Assembly: GCF_030272615.1 (NCBI RefSeq)
Contig: NC_081406.1
Location: 459,012,072-459,076,071 of the forward strand
Direction: 5' to 3'
DNA from: Cryptomeria japonica
Lineage: Eukaryota; Streptophyta; Pinopsida; Cupressales; Cupressaceae
Length of the DNA: 64,000 nt
Numbering within the stretch: position 1 is the first letter of the stretch; each line of letters starts with the position of its first letter. Both the position numbers and the translations under genes were made by a program. Shown in pieces: positions 1 to 12,033 of this stretch. Under the pieces are notes generated by a model. That model saw only the letters and a program-made list of their open reading frames with translations, made no database searches and was not told where the DNA came from.

Positions 1-720
1 CTGATCGTCTAGTAAGACGAGAGCATACTTTCCTACCTTTACGCTTTTCTTAAAGACACATAAGACAATGATTCATTCCATTTTAATTAATATCTAGGTG
101 CCTAATTTAAATAAATGTACAATATTTGGTTGAATCAGCTAGGCAACCTGCAAAACCATTTGATTAGTAGTTTGAGAAATGGAGTCTTCAAAAAGCGTCC
201 TGCAAAACAACTTGATTAGTAGTTTGGAAAAACAGAGTCTTCAACAAGCGTCTTGCAAAAAACAACAAAATGACAAAAATATTAATTTTTTTAAATTTTT
301 TGGGAATGAATAGAAAAACATAAATAAAAACTTTTTTACTAATGACAAATGTGGATTTGAAGAAAACTTTGATGGGTAAATGGGGTTTGACTAGGTTTTT
401 GCCACTTTCCAAGGGATAGGCAAGCGAAAAATGGGGATTTTGGAGGAGAGATGAAGGAATGGGAAAATTTGTCCAAGAGGGACAAAGAAGCAAAAGTTGG
501 AGATGGATAATATGAGAAAAATATGGAGGTGATTGGATAAAAGGGGAAGGAGTTATGACAAACCCTAAAAATAGAGAAATATGAGATTTTGGGCTTCAAA
601 AAGTGCATTTTTTGGATAAGGCCTCCAAGGAAGGAAATGTGGAAAATGGCAATGCGGAGAATTTGGTGAAGTTTGGAGGAAAATGGAGTCGAGATAAAGA
701 AGATATGGCCAAAAAATAGA
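1..720. other. AT-rich non-coding stretch
   Basis: I see no supportable gene, RNA or mobile-element terminus here. Open frames on the minus strand are short, low-complexity Phe/Leu/Ser-rich translations of A/T runs. A short motif (gcaaaac.acttgattagtagttt) occurs at about 148-175 and again at 200-225, so a small degenerate duplication is present. Confidence 0.5.
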
Positions 721-801
721 ATTTAACAGAGCAAACAGAAACCCTAGATTTAACATAGCAGACAGAAACCCTGGATTTAACAGAGCAGACAAAAACCCTA
801 G
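721..801 (+). repeat. 27-bp tandem repeat, three copies
   Basis: Three adjacent 27-bp units (721-747, 748-774, 775-801) each start ATTTAACA and end AACCCTRG. They differ at only a few positions. The AAACCCTAG ending resembles plant telomere sequence, but the period is 27, not 7, so this is an ordinary local tandem repeat. Confidence 0.85.
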
Positions 802-2916
802 ATTTTTGACCTATACTGCCTCTCGCTTTCCATTTTCAGTCATGTTGGCTTCATTTCTTCCCTATTATTGTTTTGAGGTTCCATTTTGACCTCTTCTTTA
901 ACCCCATAGTGTCACATTCATTCCTTCTCCGTCTGATGACCTGTTTTGACCTAATTTACCTATTATTGCTTGGTTTTATCCAGTATGACCTAATTTTCCA
1001 ATCTTTGCTCAAATCTTTCCATTTTTTGTCTGAAACTTCCCAATTCTTTCTAAATTCACTTATTTTGACAAAAATTGACTTAATTTTACCTAATTAAGGT
1101 CTTTGAGCATCAGGTTGACTAATTGCCCTTTTTGGTTTAATTAATTCTTTAATTAATTAAGCCTCTTCTTACTAATTCTTCTTCTTTAAATCTTTCATCA
1201 TTTAATCAAACATCTCCCTTTTTAATAATAACTAAATAATATTAAATAATTTAATTAATTTTGATTCATCGCCTTTATTAAATGATTTTAATTATTTAAT
1301 TAAAAAATTTCATTTCTAATGCCTTATAGTTGAATAATTTATTTGAATTATTCAATTAGCTAAGTATGTCATCAAAATTAAATAAATATCTTTATTTTTT
1401 TAATTTTCCAATTATATTCTCATATGAGGATAATATCTTCTTTTTTAATTATTACTTGTACAATATCCTCCTAATTTTTAAAAATGGTGATATCATCTTG
1501 GATATTTATGAGATTTCTCTTTAATTTTTGAAAATTGTGTTTTTTGGAAATATGTCATTATATCTTCTTTTTTTCTTTTCCAAAAATGAGGTGTGTGTTG
1601 GGACTTCAAAATATTGGTCAAATTTTGAAGACCCAGGTTCAAAATTTTGTTACATGCATTCATAATTGCCTTGTAGAACAGGCCTGAGTAGCTCAGTTTG
1701 TGAGCTCATATTTTTGCACCAGTGAAATGTCATGTAAAATCCTCTTGAGAGGTTGTTATACACCTTGAAAAGATGCCATTATTCCATTTTCATCTTTCCT
1801 GGACCAGATTTGATGTGTTTGTGAAGTCTCCTTTGAAGGTCTTGAGGTTAGGGTTGTTGTTTGTACCTTTTGCACATTTCTGAGTAACTCACTTTGAGCA
1901 GTTGTATATTCATGTCAAATGATCGCCATGCCAGACTAATATTTTCTTGTGATTGTGTACTATTTATTGAAGCCCCATGATCTGTTTGACAAGATTTCCA
2001 TGTTGATTCCAATTGCAAAAAGTTCAGTTTTGCAAACTGGACTGTGTCAAACGGCAGTTGGGAGCCTTCTTTGTGAATTTTTATTTCACACCTAGTTCAC
2101 CTGATTTTCAAAGTGGTTGTACCCTATGACTATCTATAAAATTATTTTCCATTTTCCCAGTTTATAGTACCCCAAGTCCTCGTTTGATCAATTTTTCAGA
2201 GCCCATTCCAAATGAACTTTTTCAGGGTTCCATGATCAGCATGCTCGATATTTTAGAGGCAACTTTGAAGGTTAATATTTTTCACATGTGACCTAATCAG
2301 GTCAAACCCTCATCCACACCTATTCATGGTAACGTGATGTACTAGCGTGCCAAGTTGCAGCTCATGAGATGAAAAATTTGATATTCTTACAACTCAGGTT
2401 AATATATATTTCCTCAGTTGTCATTTTGATGATACATCTAATTCCCTGGATTATTTGTATTACATTCAATCAGTGTGGCAGTGTGCAGACCCTAATCAGG
2501 TGTTTTGATCAATTTTTGAAGTTGATTCCAAGGGCTACTCAGGTGTTTTCAGCAAAATTTCAAAGTTGCAAAATGCCAAGTTTGATGACCACACATTCAA
2601 TTTCTCACATCTCGGATGCATCCACTTAGTGTTTTAGAGAATTTCTCCAGGTTCAATTGCCCAAAAATTTAAAAAATTCTTAGTCGGACCCACCTAGGGC
2701 CCGACAGTTGATGAAGCCCAAAGATGCAGAATAAAGTTCATTAAGAAAATATATTATTTAAATCATTCCAATTTAAATAATGTTGTATATGGTATTGGTT
2801 CAAATAAAGACACAAACAAAATAAATTAAATCACTTGCGCAGTTTAATTTGAGTGGCGAAACAAGCAAGATTATTCAAATCATTGAAAATGATATATTTA
2901 ATCATTATTAAATGAT
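802..2916. other. AT-rich intergenic or decayed LTR-like sequence
   Basis: No gene recognised. From about 1130 to 1400 the sequence is dense in TTAATTAA and AATTATTTAAT words. The same texture appears just inside the gypsy LTR start at 21458, so this may be an old LTR of a similar family (inference only). At 2682-2712 lies a small GC-rich imperfect palindrome (GTCGGACCC ... GGGCCCGAC). Long open frames such as 873-1097 and 2369-2629 show no domain or composition signal. Confidence 0.4.
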
Positions 2917-3443
2917 TTACTAGAATATTGTTAAGAATTTTATACGAGAAATGAGATCAATGATGAATATACATGTTTCAATGATTTGGTAAAAGTAAAA
3001 ATATATAATTTTACTAGAATATTGTTAAAAAATTTATACGAGAAATGAGATCAATGATTAACATACATGTTTCAATGATTTGTTAAAAGTAAAAATATAT
3101 AATAAGGTTCCAATATGTTCAATCATCCAACAAATGATCGTGAATGGTGGGCCCTTTCTTTGGAGGCATCATTGGAGAAAAAAAATTGAAACTTTTTACG
3201 AGTTTATTATCCCGCAACATAAAATATATAATTTTACTAGAATATTGTTAAAAAATTTATACGAGAAATGAGATCAATGATTAACATACATGTTTCAATG
3301 ATTTGTTAAAAGTAAAAATATATAATAAGGTTCCAATATGTTCAATCATCCAACAAATGATCGTGAATGGTGGGCCCTTTCTTTGGAGGCATCATTGGAG
3401 AAAAAAAATTGAAACTTTTTACGAGTTTATTATCCCGCAACAT
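2917..3443 (+). repeat. 223-bp tandem duplication plus partial copy
   Basis: The word TTACTAGAATATTGTTAA recurs at 2917, 3011 and 3234. The full unit is 223 bp (3011-3233). It repeats almost identically at 3234-3443 before diverging after CCCGCAACAT. A shorter, more diverged 94-bp copy precedes both (2917-3010). Both junctions fall at AAATATATAATT, which suggests recombination at this short AT-rich word. Confidence 0.9.
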
Positions 3444-6400
3444 GTAATATGAATGCCAAGGTGTATTGCGACATAATAAGCATTAATTTTTTATTATCCC
3501 GTACTTAGTATCAAAGCGAGTAAAGAACCATGTGCGATAAGGGATGGGCGTGAGGAGAAGGACTCCCATCTACCCTGCGTAGCACCCAGAGCATCGAAAG
3601 ACATCACTCACGGTAAAACGATGCAACGCAGAGGAATTCTTTTGATTACCCCACGTGACAAGCAAGGTAGTTGAGATGGTCATGTAGGGTAAGTTTGGGG
3701 CAAATACTGAGTGACTCAATATACTGCACAAGGTAAGGTTTGGATGGAGGGGCAAACCTCTCTGTGCTATCCCGCAACCCACAATAGAGTATCTCAAGCA
3801 CCATGTGGGCTAAGTGGGTATGCAAAACAATGGCAGTGATCTTCTTATCTCACGTGGTAGAAGAGGCGGCCCAAGACACCATGCGGGATAAGCTTGACAG
3901 AAACTAAGAAACAAACGCAAGTCAAAGAAATGAAAACGGGATCGAACAAGATTAGGGCAACATAATTTGAAGGTGAAGTTTAGAGTTGTGTAAAAAAAAA
4001 ATGCTCCCACAGCCGCCATTGTTGCAGGGAGTCATCCCCTTTAGCAGAGAACTTAGCGGAGATCCTTCCCCCGCGCCATAATCTCATAAAATGGAAATCA
4101 TTATCTGCTCAGTGGGTGGAGGATGATTATCAAATATCAATTTGGAGCTATGTGAATGGCCTCCATGCCCAGTGATTCTTCGAATCAACGCCATCACAGA
4201 GACTAACTGCAAATCCAGACCTTTCAAAATGCAGGTTGTGAGTTTTTCACCTCCATGCATCGTGTCTTTTATGGATTGTAATTGGAATTTATGAGAAGAT
4301 AGGTGCGCAGTTTAAAGACTTAAAAAATCTGTATGGTCCTATGCATTATTTTCTGTGTATGGAGATATGGGCAACATCAAGATTGTACTCAGAGCAAATA
4401 AGAAAGCAACTCATATGTGTTGAGAATTCATAGATGGTAAATAGCTAAAGATTTTGCCTCTTATTAATGAAGCATGTTGCCAGGGTTTGGATCCATGAGA
4501 AATCTTTGCATTTTGCATGCTCTTATTTGTTTTATTTCCCCGGTCCCAGACACCTAGTGGCTCGGCTATGTTGAAAATATGGGAGATAATTGGGATCCCC
4601 AATCTAAATGAGCACATGGCTACTTGAGATTGGTTCACAGGTTATGAATTTACCAATAATGAAATATGGGAGGCGATCATGTCGTTTGGGTATGGTTAAT
4701 ATTTGCATGAGCATTGTTTGATGTAAGCGCGAAGAGGTTCAAAGGTAAGAGAGAGGCATTTTAGAAAGATGGGCAACGTGATATTACACATTCCCAGTAG
4801 TCTCCAAATCAAATTTGATTTATTCACATATGCAGATGAGCGCATTGCTATTGTGCATACCTTTTATTGTTTGCAGGTTATTAACACAGTAGGACTTGTT
4901 CTTGCTGTGATAAGCTGTCCAAATGTTTTTTTGGACAATTTGCAAAGGAAAAATTGACCACAAAGGTGTCTGATCATTATACCTAAGGTTTTGAAACATT
5001 GTGCCCCATGATATTTCCAAAAGATGGGAAAGTGCCCGATATAAAACAAATGAAGGCTAACATGAAAGGGCATGAGAAAATTTCAAAGGGAGGATGTCGT
5101 ATATTGGAGTCAATGGCAAATAACGGGTGAATTTCATGTAGAAATAGAATTAGAATCAATAATGTGTATATATAGAAAATGCATCTATGAGCATGAGACG
5201 GAAAACGCAGGCCCTTCAGCAGTCGGTCTCATTGTCTCAATTGGCATTCACCTTGAAGAAGGGGAAACACAAAACATTTGGGGGCTTATTGTTTCATGTA
5301 GAATGCTTCCAAGCATCGAATTTTGGTAAAGGGGCACACATGTCGATGTTGTCATCATCAAATAAGACACATGTTGCATGGGGTGACATTGGCAGGAATA
5401 GTAAAAGTGTTCTTTTATATTTCCACTATATGCAACAATTTGAATTATTTTTCAAAAAATTTAGGCTCAGATATAATGTACAATAAATAGCCTACAGATG
5501 ACATGATGCTCCAGTGTATATTATGTATGCAGAACAAGGTCATTGCCAACATTGTGGAGAAGTACAAAATTATATTTTGGGGATATTATGTCATATGTGG
5601 ATGATTATTTTGAGAAGGTGAGACTACCTTAGTTTTCCATAAAAAATAAATATTGTTTTACCCTAAATGCACAACAAGTGGAACTATATGAGATGACAAA
5701 TTGACAAAATGTGTTACAATAGGGCAAAGTATTACATAGATGGCAATTGTTGAATGTCTTGGGGGTTATGAACATGCAGAGGAAAGCATTTTCACCAATG
5801 GGGGCCAAATACTATCTTTGTATCTTTCATTGTTTGTGTATGAGAATAATATTTCAATGGTGGTGAGATTTGTTTCACAGGGAGAAGTATTCAATTACCA
5901 TGTGGTAATTATGGGAAGTGCTCCACTGAAAGAGGAAATGAGCATGATAGTAAATGCTTATCATCACAGGTGAAATGTCTTCAAAGGTTTACTTAAGGGT
6001 AAAATGCTTTCACCATGGGAGAAATGACTTTCCACTTAATGGTGCAATTGTAAGTGAAAGTGTGTTGTGTATTTTGAGGGAAAGTTTTATTATTATTTAT
6101 AAAGCATAGAAAGTATATAGAAGCATATATTTGAGATATAAAGGGAAATTGGCTATGACCGGGTGCATGAGGGATTATTTTGAAGAACTATGATTCATAG
6201 TGAATAAGTTTGTTCTACCAAGGGGGCCAATTCATTTTGTGTGAAATGGTTATTTTTCACTTAGGTTTTAAATCATTGCACATTGGGGTATTTTTATTAA
6301 ACTGCGATTTTATTTCCAAAAGGGGTCACATGTGTGAAATTACTGAGCATCTTTAGCCAAAGATGGACTTTTGCCATTTCCAATCCAAAGGGAAAGTGAA
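3444..6400. other. unrecognised sequence without a supportable gene
   Basis: Between 3430 and 3900 a degenerate word occurs several times in both orientations: TATCCCGCAAC at 3432 and 3767, and ACCATGYGGGMTAAG near 3529, 3801 and 3878. The rest is ordinary AT-rich DNA. Frames at 4411-4638 (-), 5072-5486 (+) and 5740-5973 (+) are open for 60-100 codons but show no recognisable motif. I do not call them genes. A near-palindrome AATTACCATGTGGTAATT lies at about 5893-5910. Confidence 0.4.
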
Positions 6401-7607
6401 CTGAGTCAAAGAGGATAACATGCTATAAATGGAAGGTTTAGGACAAAGTGTAGATTTTGAAATTAAACAAGCTACCTAAGTGATATATTTTTTAAATTTT
6501 CAAGGAAATCTATAGCAATCTCAAGGAGAAGGTGCAGGACAACCAAGGGGAAAAGTGCAAAATTTTGAATTTGCAAAATTCAATAGGAAGAAGTGTAGAT
6601 TTTGAAGCAGGAAATTTAAATTCTTGAAAATGTATGAGCTAAGAGGATGCATCCTAGGGTTTCTATAGGGTTTTATTGTGCATCTCATTTCTCTTTCTTT
6701 TCTCATGCTCACTTTTTAGAGTAGTTTTAGCTAGTAGCAAGTTTAGGAGTTAGAGGCTCTAGAATTTGTGCTCTGAAGTGAGCAATGTAATGCATTGTGT
6801 AGGGCTAAATGACAGTTAGAGTTTTGTTTTTAGTTTTTATATGCTTTATGTCATGAATAGTTGCAATCAAAGATGCAATTAATGAATATTGGTTTCTTTA
6901 CTATTGTCTCCAACATTTATTGGATTTATTTATGAAATAGATAATCAAGGATTGTTTCGATTGTCCCAGCAAGTCTGCGGTTCATTCTATTTTTGCTTCT
7001 CTTTAAGGAAGAGATTAAAATGCTTGAGTAGGATGTTGCATAATGTCTTTTACATGCAGGATCATTAAGTATTATTGCAAGAAAAACTAAGCTAATGGGT
7101 GTTGATGTAAGGCATTAATACTTAGATTTTACTAATTACAATTCAAACAATTTGGGTGTAAGGTTGCATATTGAGAGTAGACTCTGCTTCCCACTAGATG
7201 AAGGCACTGGTTATGTGTTTATTTTTAGATTTTCATAATCATTTTATCTCCAAGTCTCTTTTATTTTCAGTTCATAGGAGTAGGTGTAGAGTAGAAAACT
7301 TATCCCAAGTGTTGAGTGGTAGTTGACAAGCCAAGATTGTAGCCAAATCTCAGTTTCATGCACTTTCCTTGGCATATACACATTGGGATATCTACTGAAA
7401 TCAGTGACGCCTTGAGTGTTGGCAGCTATAAGTTATTTCGGCATTGCTTAGGTCTACCTTCCTTGGTCTTGCAGATCCAAAAGTGTTGGAGATTTCAATT
7501 TTGTGACTGAATCTCGTTCATTGGCCAAATCCATCCTTAAACCTATGGATGGGAATGTGGATAAATCTCTAGGGTTTGGGGATCTGTTGATTTGGGAACC
7601 AAAAAAC
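6400..7607 (+). repeat. possible 5' LTR of a decayed Ty3-gypsy element
   Basis: This stretch lies directly upstream of a gypsy-type primer-binding site. It has a TATA-like word TATAAAT at 6424-6430, followed by AT-rich then G/T-rich sequence, as in a U3-R-U5 order. I cannot find its left terminus or a matching second LTR in the window. The LTR call therefore rests only on its position next to the PBS and the gag remnant. Confidence 0.4.
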
Positions 7608-7625
7608 TGGCGACTCTGTTGGGGA
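7608..7625 (+). promoter_or_regulatory. gypsy primer-binding site, tRNA-CCA type
   Basis: The 18-nt word TGGCGACTCTGTTGGGGA starts with TGG, the complement of a tRNA CCA end. It closely resembles the PBS word I know from plant Tat/Ogre-lineage Ty3-gypsy elements. It is followed about 0.9 kb later by a gag remnant, which fits. A second, 14/18-matching copy lies at 7723-7740. Confidence 0.7.
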
Positions 7626-7722
7626 TAAGATAATGAAATGTCTTAAATCTCTAGTAAAATATTATTAATTTATCATTCTAAAGATTCTAGTGGCCTCCCC
7701 ATCTGAGATGCAACCAACAGAT

Positions 7723-7740
7723 TGGTAACTCTACTGGGGA
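7723..7740 (+). repeat. second PBS-like copy
   Basis: TGGTAACTCTACTGGGGA matches the PBS at 7608 at 14 of 18 positions. It lies 115 bp downstream in the same orientation. It may be a leader duplication or the junction of a nested relic. Confidence 0.6.
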
Positions 7741-8510
7741 TCAAAGTCATAAATCCATATGGGAAGAGTCAGCAAAGTGAAGAATCTAAACTTTTATTTT
7801 AGATGTTGAGTGGTTTTCAGCCTGGATGGTCTCTTATAGATGTGTGTTTGAAGAAGTTTCAAGTAGCTTTGCTGAAGAAAAGAAGACACAGAATGAAAGA
7901 AGACCTTGAATAACTTTCAGTTGTTCAAAAGAACATTCCTCGACAAATAGGTGGTGACTCTAACATTCAAGAACCTCAAGAACAAATCAAAGAGCTTAGA
8001 TTTGAAGATCTTTTCAGCCAAAGAAATAAGGCATCAACTACTGCAACTTTTCCAAGTATTTTCTTTTGAAGTTTTTATGAAAACTATAATGTATAAAGTT
8101 CTAAAATGAACCCTTATTTGGTGTTACAACACTGGTAAGAAGGGAAAAATAGTTAGTTTCCATCTTTCATGCTTCTTTGTGCTAAGTTTCAGTCAATGTT
8201 TTATGTTGAAAGATGTGTGTTATGTTGTCATAGATTCATTTAGAGAGTCCTTAAGTCCTATTTTTAGTGATTATGGTATCATCTTTACTTAAGACTTTGT
8301 TTGAAAGGAAAGAGTCATGGTAAAACTGCAACTACAAATTGTTTTTATGAAGAGTTGTAAAGTCAATAAATATGTATTGTCCTAGTTTTGATCTAGGCAT
8401 AATGAATAATCAACAACTTGAGAAAGGTCCATCTAGAACGATGTTCATCCCTAAGAGATATAGACCTTTAAATTTCACACATTCAGGGATACCCAAATCC
8501 CTTTCCCATG
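7741..8510 (+). other. gypsy leader region, no gene seen
   Basis: This is sequence between the PBS copies and the gag remnant. It contains short stretches that might once have been coding, such as Q/E-rich codons around 7900-8000, but no continuous frame. It is best read as the decayed 5' untranslated and N-terminal gag part of the same element. Confidence 0.45.
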
Positions 8511-9618
8511 GAGCTCAAAGATCAAGTACCCTTGTTTCATGCAAGTGATTCTGAGTGAACAACCAAGCACATACAGTCATTCAATGAGTTTGTTGAATAT
8601 TTTTAGATTCATGCTGAAGATGTTGTCATGAAGTTTTTTGTGAGCTCTTTGAGAGATAGTGTGAAGGATTGGCATGAAAGTCTACCCTCGCAAAGTATAT
8701 CTTCATGGCATGATTTCAAAGGCTATTCTTGAGTTGGTTGGATGATGACAATGAATTTTATGGAAAACCCTTTGAGTCTTAGAATGTACCAACATATGAG
8801 AATGTAGTGTATGCACAAGAGCAACATGTGTCAAGTGTTGATAATGCTTTTCAATATGTGAATGTCCTTGCTATGCCTATGTATATTCCTCAATATTATG
8901 AGAATTTTTGTCAACCTTGAGTCTCATATGAATGTAGTCCAAGTCTTATGAATCCAGTGGCATATGTTAGTGTGTAGATGAATATCAAAAGGTTAGAGGT
9001 AAATTAGCACATGCACTATTGTCAAGGTTTTGGAAGGAATTGCAAAGCATTCTCATAAGCTTCACACTTGAAGATTCAACATGGAATGATTTATTCTTGC
9101 AAATTTATGAACCTAATGCTATTCATTGGCCAAAGGAGTTGAAACCAGTTGGTCTAGATCATATTATTGGATGGATTGACATGATTGAAGGTTTCAAGTC
9201 TAAGATTGCACTTAATAATGAACATCAATTTGCTGACAATGAAAAGATGGAACAAGAAAGTGATGAGAATATGCAGATTGGTAGTGATGCCCTGTTCATA
9301 GTTAAAGAAGAAACACATTGTTAACCAGAGATAAATATTATTTGTGAATAACAGATAGATGAGGAATGCACACCTGAAATGGAATGTCATGATAGCCTAA
9401 ATATGGATAAATATGACCATCTTGGGGGTCAATTTTTTTTCTTCCAAAGAGTGACTGCAATTTTAAGAAGGTTGTTGGAGATTCAATCTCCCATATTGAA
9501 ACAAACATATGTTCATATGAATCCATTGAGTTTTCAGGTTGCAAGGAAGACATTGAAGCTAAGGAGGACCATGCTTTGCAAGAGAATGATGCTGGCGGCA
9601 TTGATGAGGACAACATAT
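8511..9618 (+). pseudogene. decayed Ty3-gypsy gag
   Basis: Translation from 8511 gives a recognisable retrotransposon Gag core. The pattern FVEYF-IHAEDVVMKFF is followed by SLRDSVKDWHESLPSQSISS and WHDF, matching the plant Ty3-gypsy Gag domain (W...LP..SI.SW..F). Stops interrupt it after DSE, after EYF and after KGYS, and a frameshift follows. A second open piece at 9019-9324 carries WPKELKPVGLDHIIGWIDMI and an acidic tail. The frame then fades into a microsatellite at 9619. No protease, RT or integrase of this element is visible. In the family, Gag forms the cytoplasmic virus-like particle; this copy cannot. Confidence 0.75.
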
Positions 9619-9761
9619 ATATACATATACATATATAAATACATACATACATACATGCATACATACATACATACCTACATACACACACACACACATATAT
9701 AGACACACACACACACATATTTCTATATACATATACATACATACATACATACATACATACA

Positions 9762-9794
<33 letters not shown>

Positions 9795-9823
9795 GTATCT
9801 ATACACACACACACACACATATT
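9619..9823 (+). repeat. compound TACA / CA microsatellite
   Basis: A run of TACA tetranucleotides with embedded CA and TATA tracts fills about 205 bp. It abuts repeat R1 directly, and a similar microsatellite abuts the other R1 copy at 17221. Cys/Tyr/Met-rich open frames on both strands are artefacts of this repeat. Confidence 0.95.
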
Positions 9824-10411
9824 TGAAAGATGTTTATAAAGAAACCTTAATTAAGATAATATTTAATTATTTTAATTTTTAAAATCTAATTTAAATTTAA
9901 CAAAAACGTTTTCGAAAAATAATTATATGTAGTTTTGAAAATTGTTTATAAAGCAAACTTCACATAATATAAAAGAAAAAATGACCTTGCCAAATAGATA
10001 AGATTAATATTTGAACATACATATATCTAAGTGTATTCTTAATATTCTAACACTATGTTGCTTCATATTCCAAATAGGTTATATGGATCGTGTTAATTTA
10101 AACATAGGCTATAAAATAAAGCACAATAAAACCAATGGTTTGAAATTATGCCCGAATACAACAACACACTACTAATTCTACCTAATCGTAACTCTAAATG
10201 TATATTCTAACACTATTGGTAGGAACTTGACGCATTGAGTCCCTTGTTTCTGTAATGTCATTTAGATGATGCTTCATACATTTCATCTCTTGAATTAAAA
10301 TAGTTAGAAAAAATTCAAATTTTATTATTTATGTAAAGTTGGAAATTCTTTTCTTTATGAAAATGTAAATTATTTTGTTTATGTTTTATTTATGAAACAA
10401 GGGACACAATG
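9824..10411 (+). repeat. dispersed repeat R1, copy 1
   Basis: This ~590-bp block is repeated in direct orientation at 17221-17815 with small indels and substitutions. Shared words include GAAAGATGTTTA near the start and AAAGAAAAAATGACCTTG in the middle. The family is unknown to me. It contains no coding frame. Both copies have a TACA/TATACA microsatellite on their left side, so the microsatellite may be part of the repeat unit. Confidence 0.9.
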
Positions 10412-10435
10412 CATCAAGTTCCTGTCAATAGTGTT
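10209..10435. repeat. inverted repeat within R1, MITE-like
   Basis: Left arm 10209-10250 and right arm 10394-10435 are reverse complements at 38 of 42 positions, separated by a ~143-bp AT-rich loop. The arms begin AACACTATTG and end CAATAGTGTT. The outermost CACTA is reminiscent of CACTA-superfamily termini, but I see no clear 3-bp target duplication. The second R1 copy keeps the left arm (17603-17644), while its right arm is badly decayed. Confidence 0.8.
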
Positions 10436-10468
10436 GAGAGAGAGGGGGGTGGGGTAGTCAAAGGACGT

Positions 10469-10975
<507 letters not shown>

Positions 10976-12033
10976 CATTGAAGTTAAAGTTCTGATTAAT
11001 AAGAAGAACAGGTTTTAAGGACCCAGAACTTTTAACAAAGGAGCATATAAAAGTTCATCAATAAGCATCCAGTCCTACTAGGAACAACTTACAAAATGAC
11101 TGGCAAAAAGGCCAGTCAACCAAAAGGACAACAAAAGAAAGGAACGACAAAGCAGAAAAACCAAAGAAAGCACAACACAACTAAAAAGACTTAAGGATAT
11201 CTGTCACCTTATTCACCAGCTGGTCATAGTTTGCCACAGTAGCTTTGAGTTCTTCCATGTTCTTGTTTGGCTTCTTCTCTTTCTTTTTACCTCTGGTCCT
11301 TGTTCTAGGTCCTTGTACTTCTCCCGTGCCTTCAATGTCAGGTTCAATCTCCAGGGAGTCCTTCTCCTCCTCCCGTTTGCTGATGAGGATTTTTGTATTA
11401 CCAGCTAAGGCCTCCAGTATGTTTAAGCTTTGTTTTATAATTATTTTAAGGCATTCTTCAATTTTGTTGACTTTTTTATTAGTTTCCGCCATTCTTTGAT
11501 CCATACCATTATCATTAGTTTTTCTCTCAGTCAGGTCTTTCTCAATTTGCTCGAACCTGGGGTTGAAGGAATCTCTGATCTCTTTGGCTCTGGAAGTAGT
11601 TTTAGTCAAATCCTCAACATATTCTATCATAGATTTGCCTCCGCCAATACTGATAGTTTCCAAGATTTGGACTCTGTGGTTAAGCTTCTTATTATCCTCC
11701 ACAATTTTCTTGTAACTGGTAATTAGCCAATCAATGGTGTCCACAAAACCTTTCAAACACTCAGGAGGAGGATTTGAGGAGGGTGATTTCTCACTAGAAT
11801 TATCCTGATCCTTATTGGAGATGTCACCAACAGTGATTTTATCAACTTTTCCATCGATCCTCTATTCAAAACCTTCCCTAGTGGTCTCCTCCTCCTCCAA
11901 ATTCTAGTCGACTTCCAGATTCTTTCTCTGCACTTGTTCCTCTAGCTCCATAACCTTGACTTCCTTTTTCTTCTATTTGTTCCTTGTCTGAATTTTGGTT
12001 TTCCTATTCCGAGGAGACATTGAAGTTAAAGTT
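10976..12033 (-). mobile_element. retroposed insertion flanked by 16-bp direct repeats
   Basis: The 16-bp word CATTGAAGTTAAAGTT occurs at 10976-10991 and again at 12018-12033, bracketing 1,026 bp. A partial third copy follows at about 12042. Long direct repeats of 7-20 bp are typical of target-primed retroposition. The enclosed sequence is one minus-strand coding region plus a ~190-bp 3' tail. There is no obvious poly(A) tract at its 3' end near 10992, so a processed gene copy or non-LTR fragment is likely but not proven. Confidence 0.6.
11181..12020 (-). pseudogene. coiled-coil protein remnant
   Basis: Read on the minus strand from ATG at 12020, the frame runs about 280 codons to TAG at 11181. 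It is broken only by three early in-frame TAG codons, at about codons 16, 40 and 53. The 191-residue open part (from 11756) is rich in E, K, N and I with heptad-like spacing and predicts a long coiled coil. A basic cluster (RTRTRGKKKEKK) lies near the C-terminus. I recognise no family. It could be an ORF1-like nucleic-acid-binding protein or a captured host gene. The ATG overlaps the flanking direct repeat, so the original start may lie outside the insertion. Confidence 0.6.

Noticed and set aside
721-801. Interstitial telomere repeat
   Set aside because: AAACCCTAG occurs once per 27-bp unit rather than as 7-bp tandem repeats.
9338-9820. 160-codon minus-strand frame rich in Cys, Val, Tyr, Met
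   Set aside because: It is a translation of the TACA/CA microsatellite joined to a shadow of the gypsy gag region.
11245-11726. Plus-strand hydrophobic frames of 84-98 codons
   Set aside because: Antisense shadows of the coiled-coil coding remnant on the minus strand.
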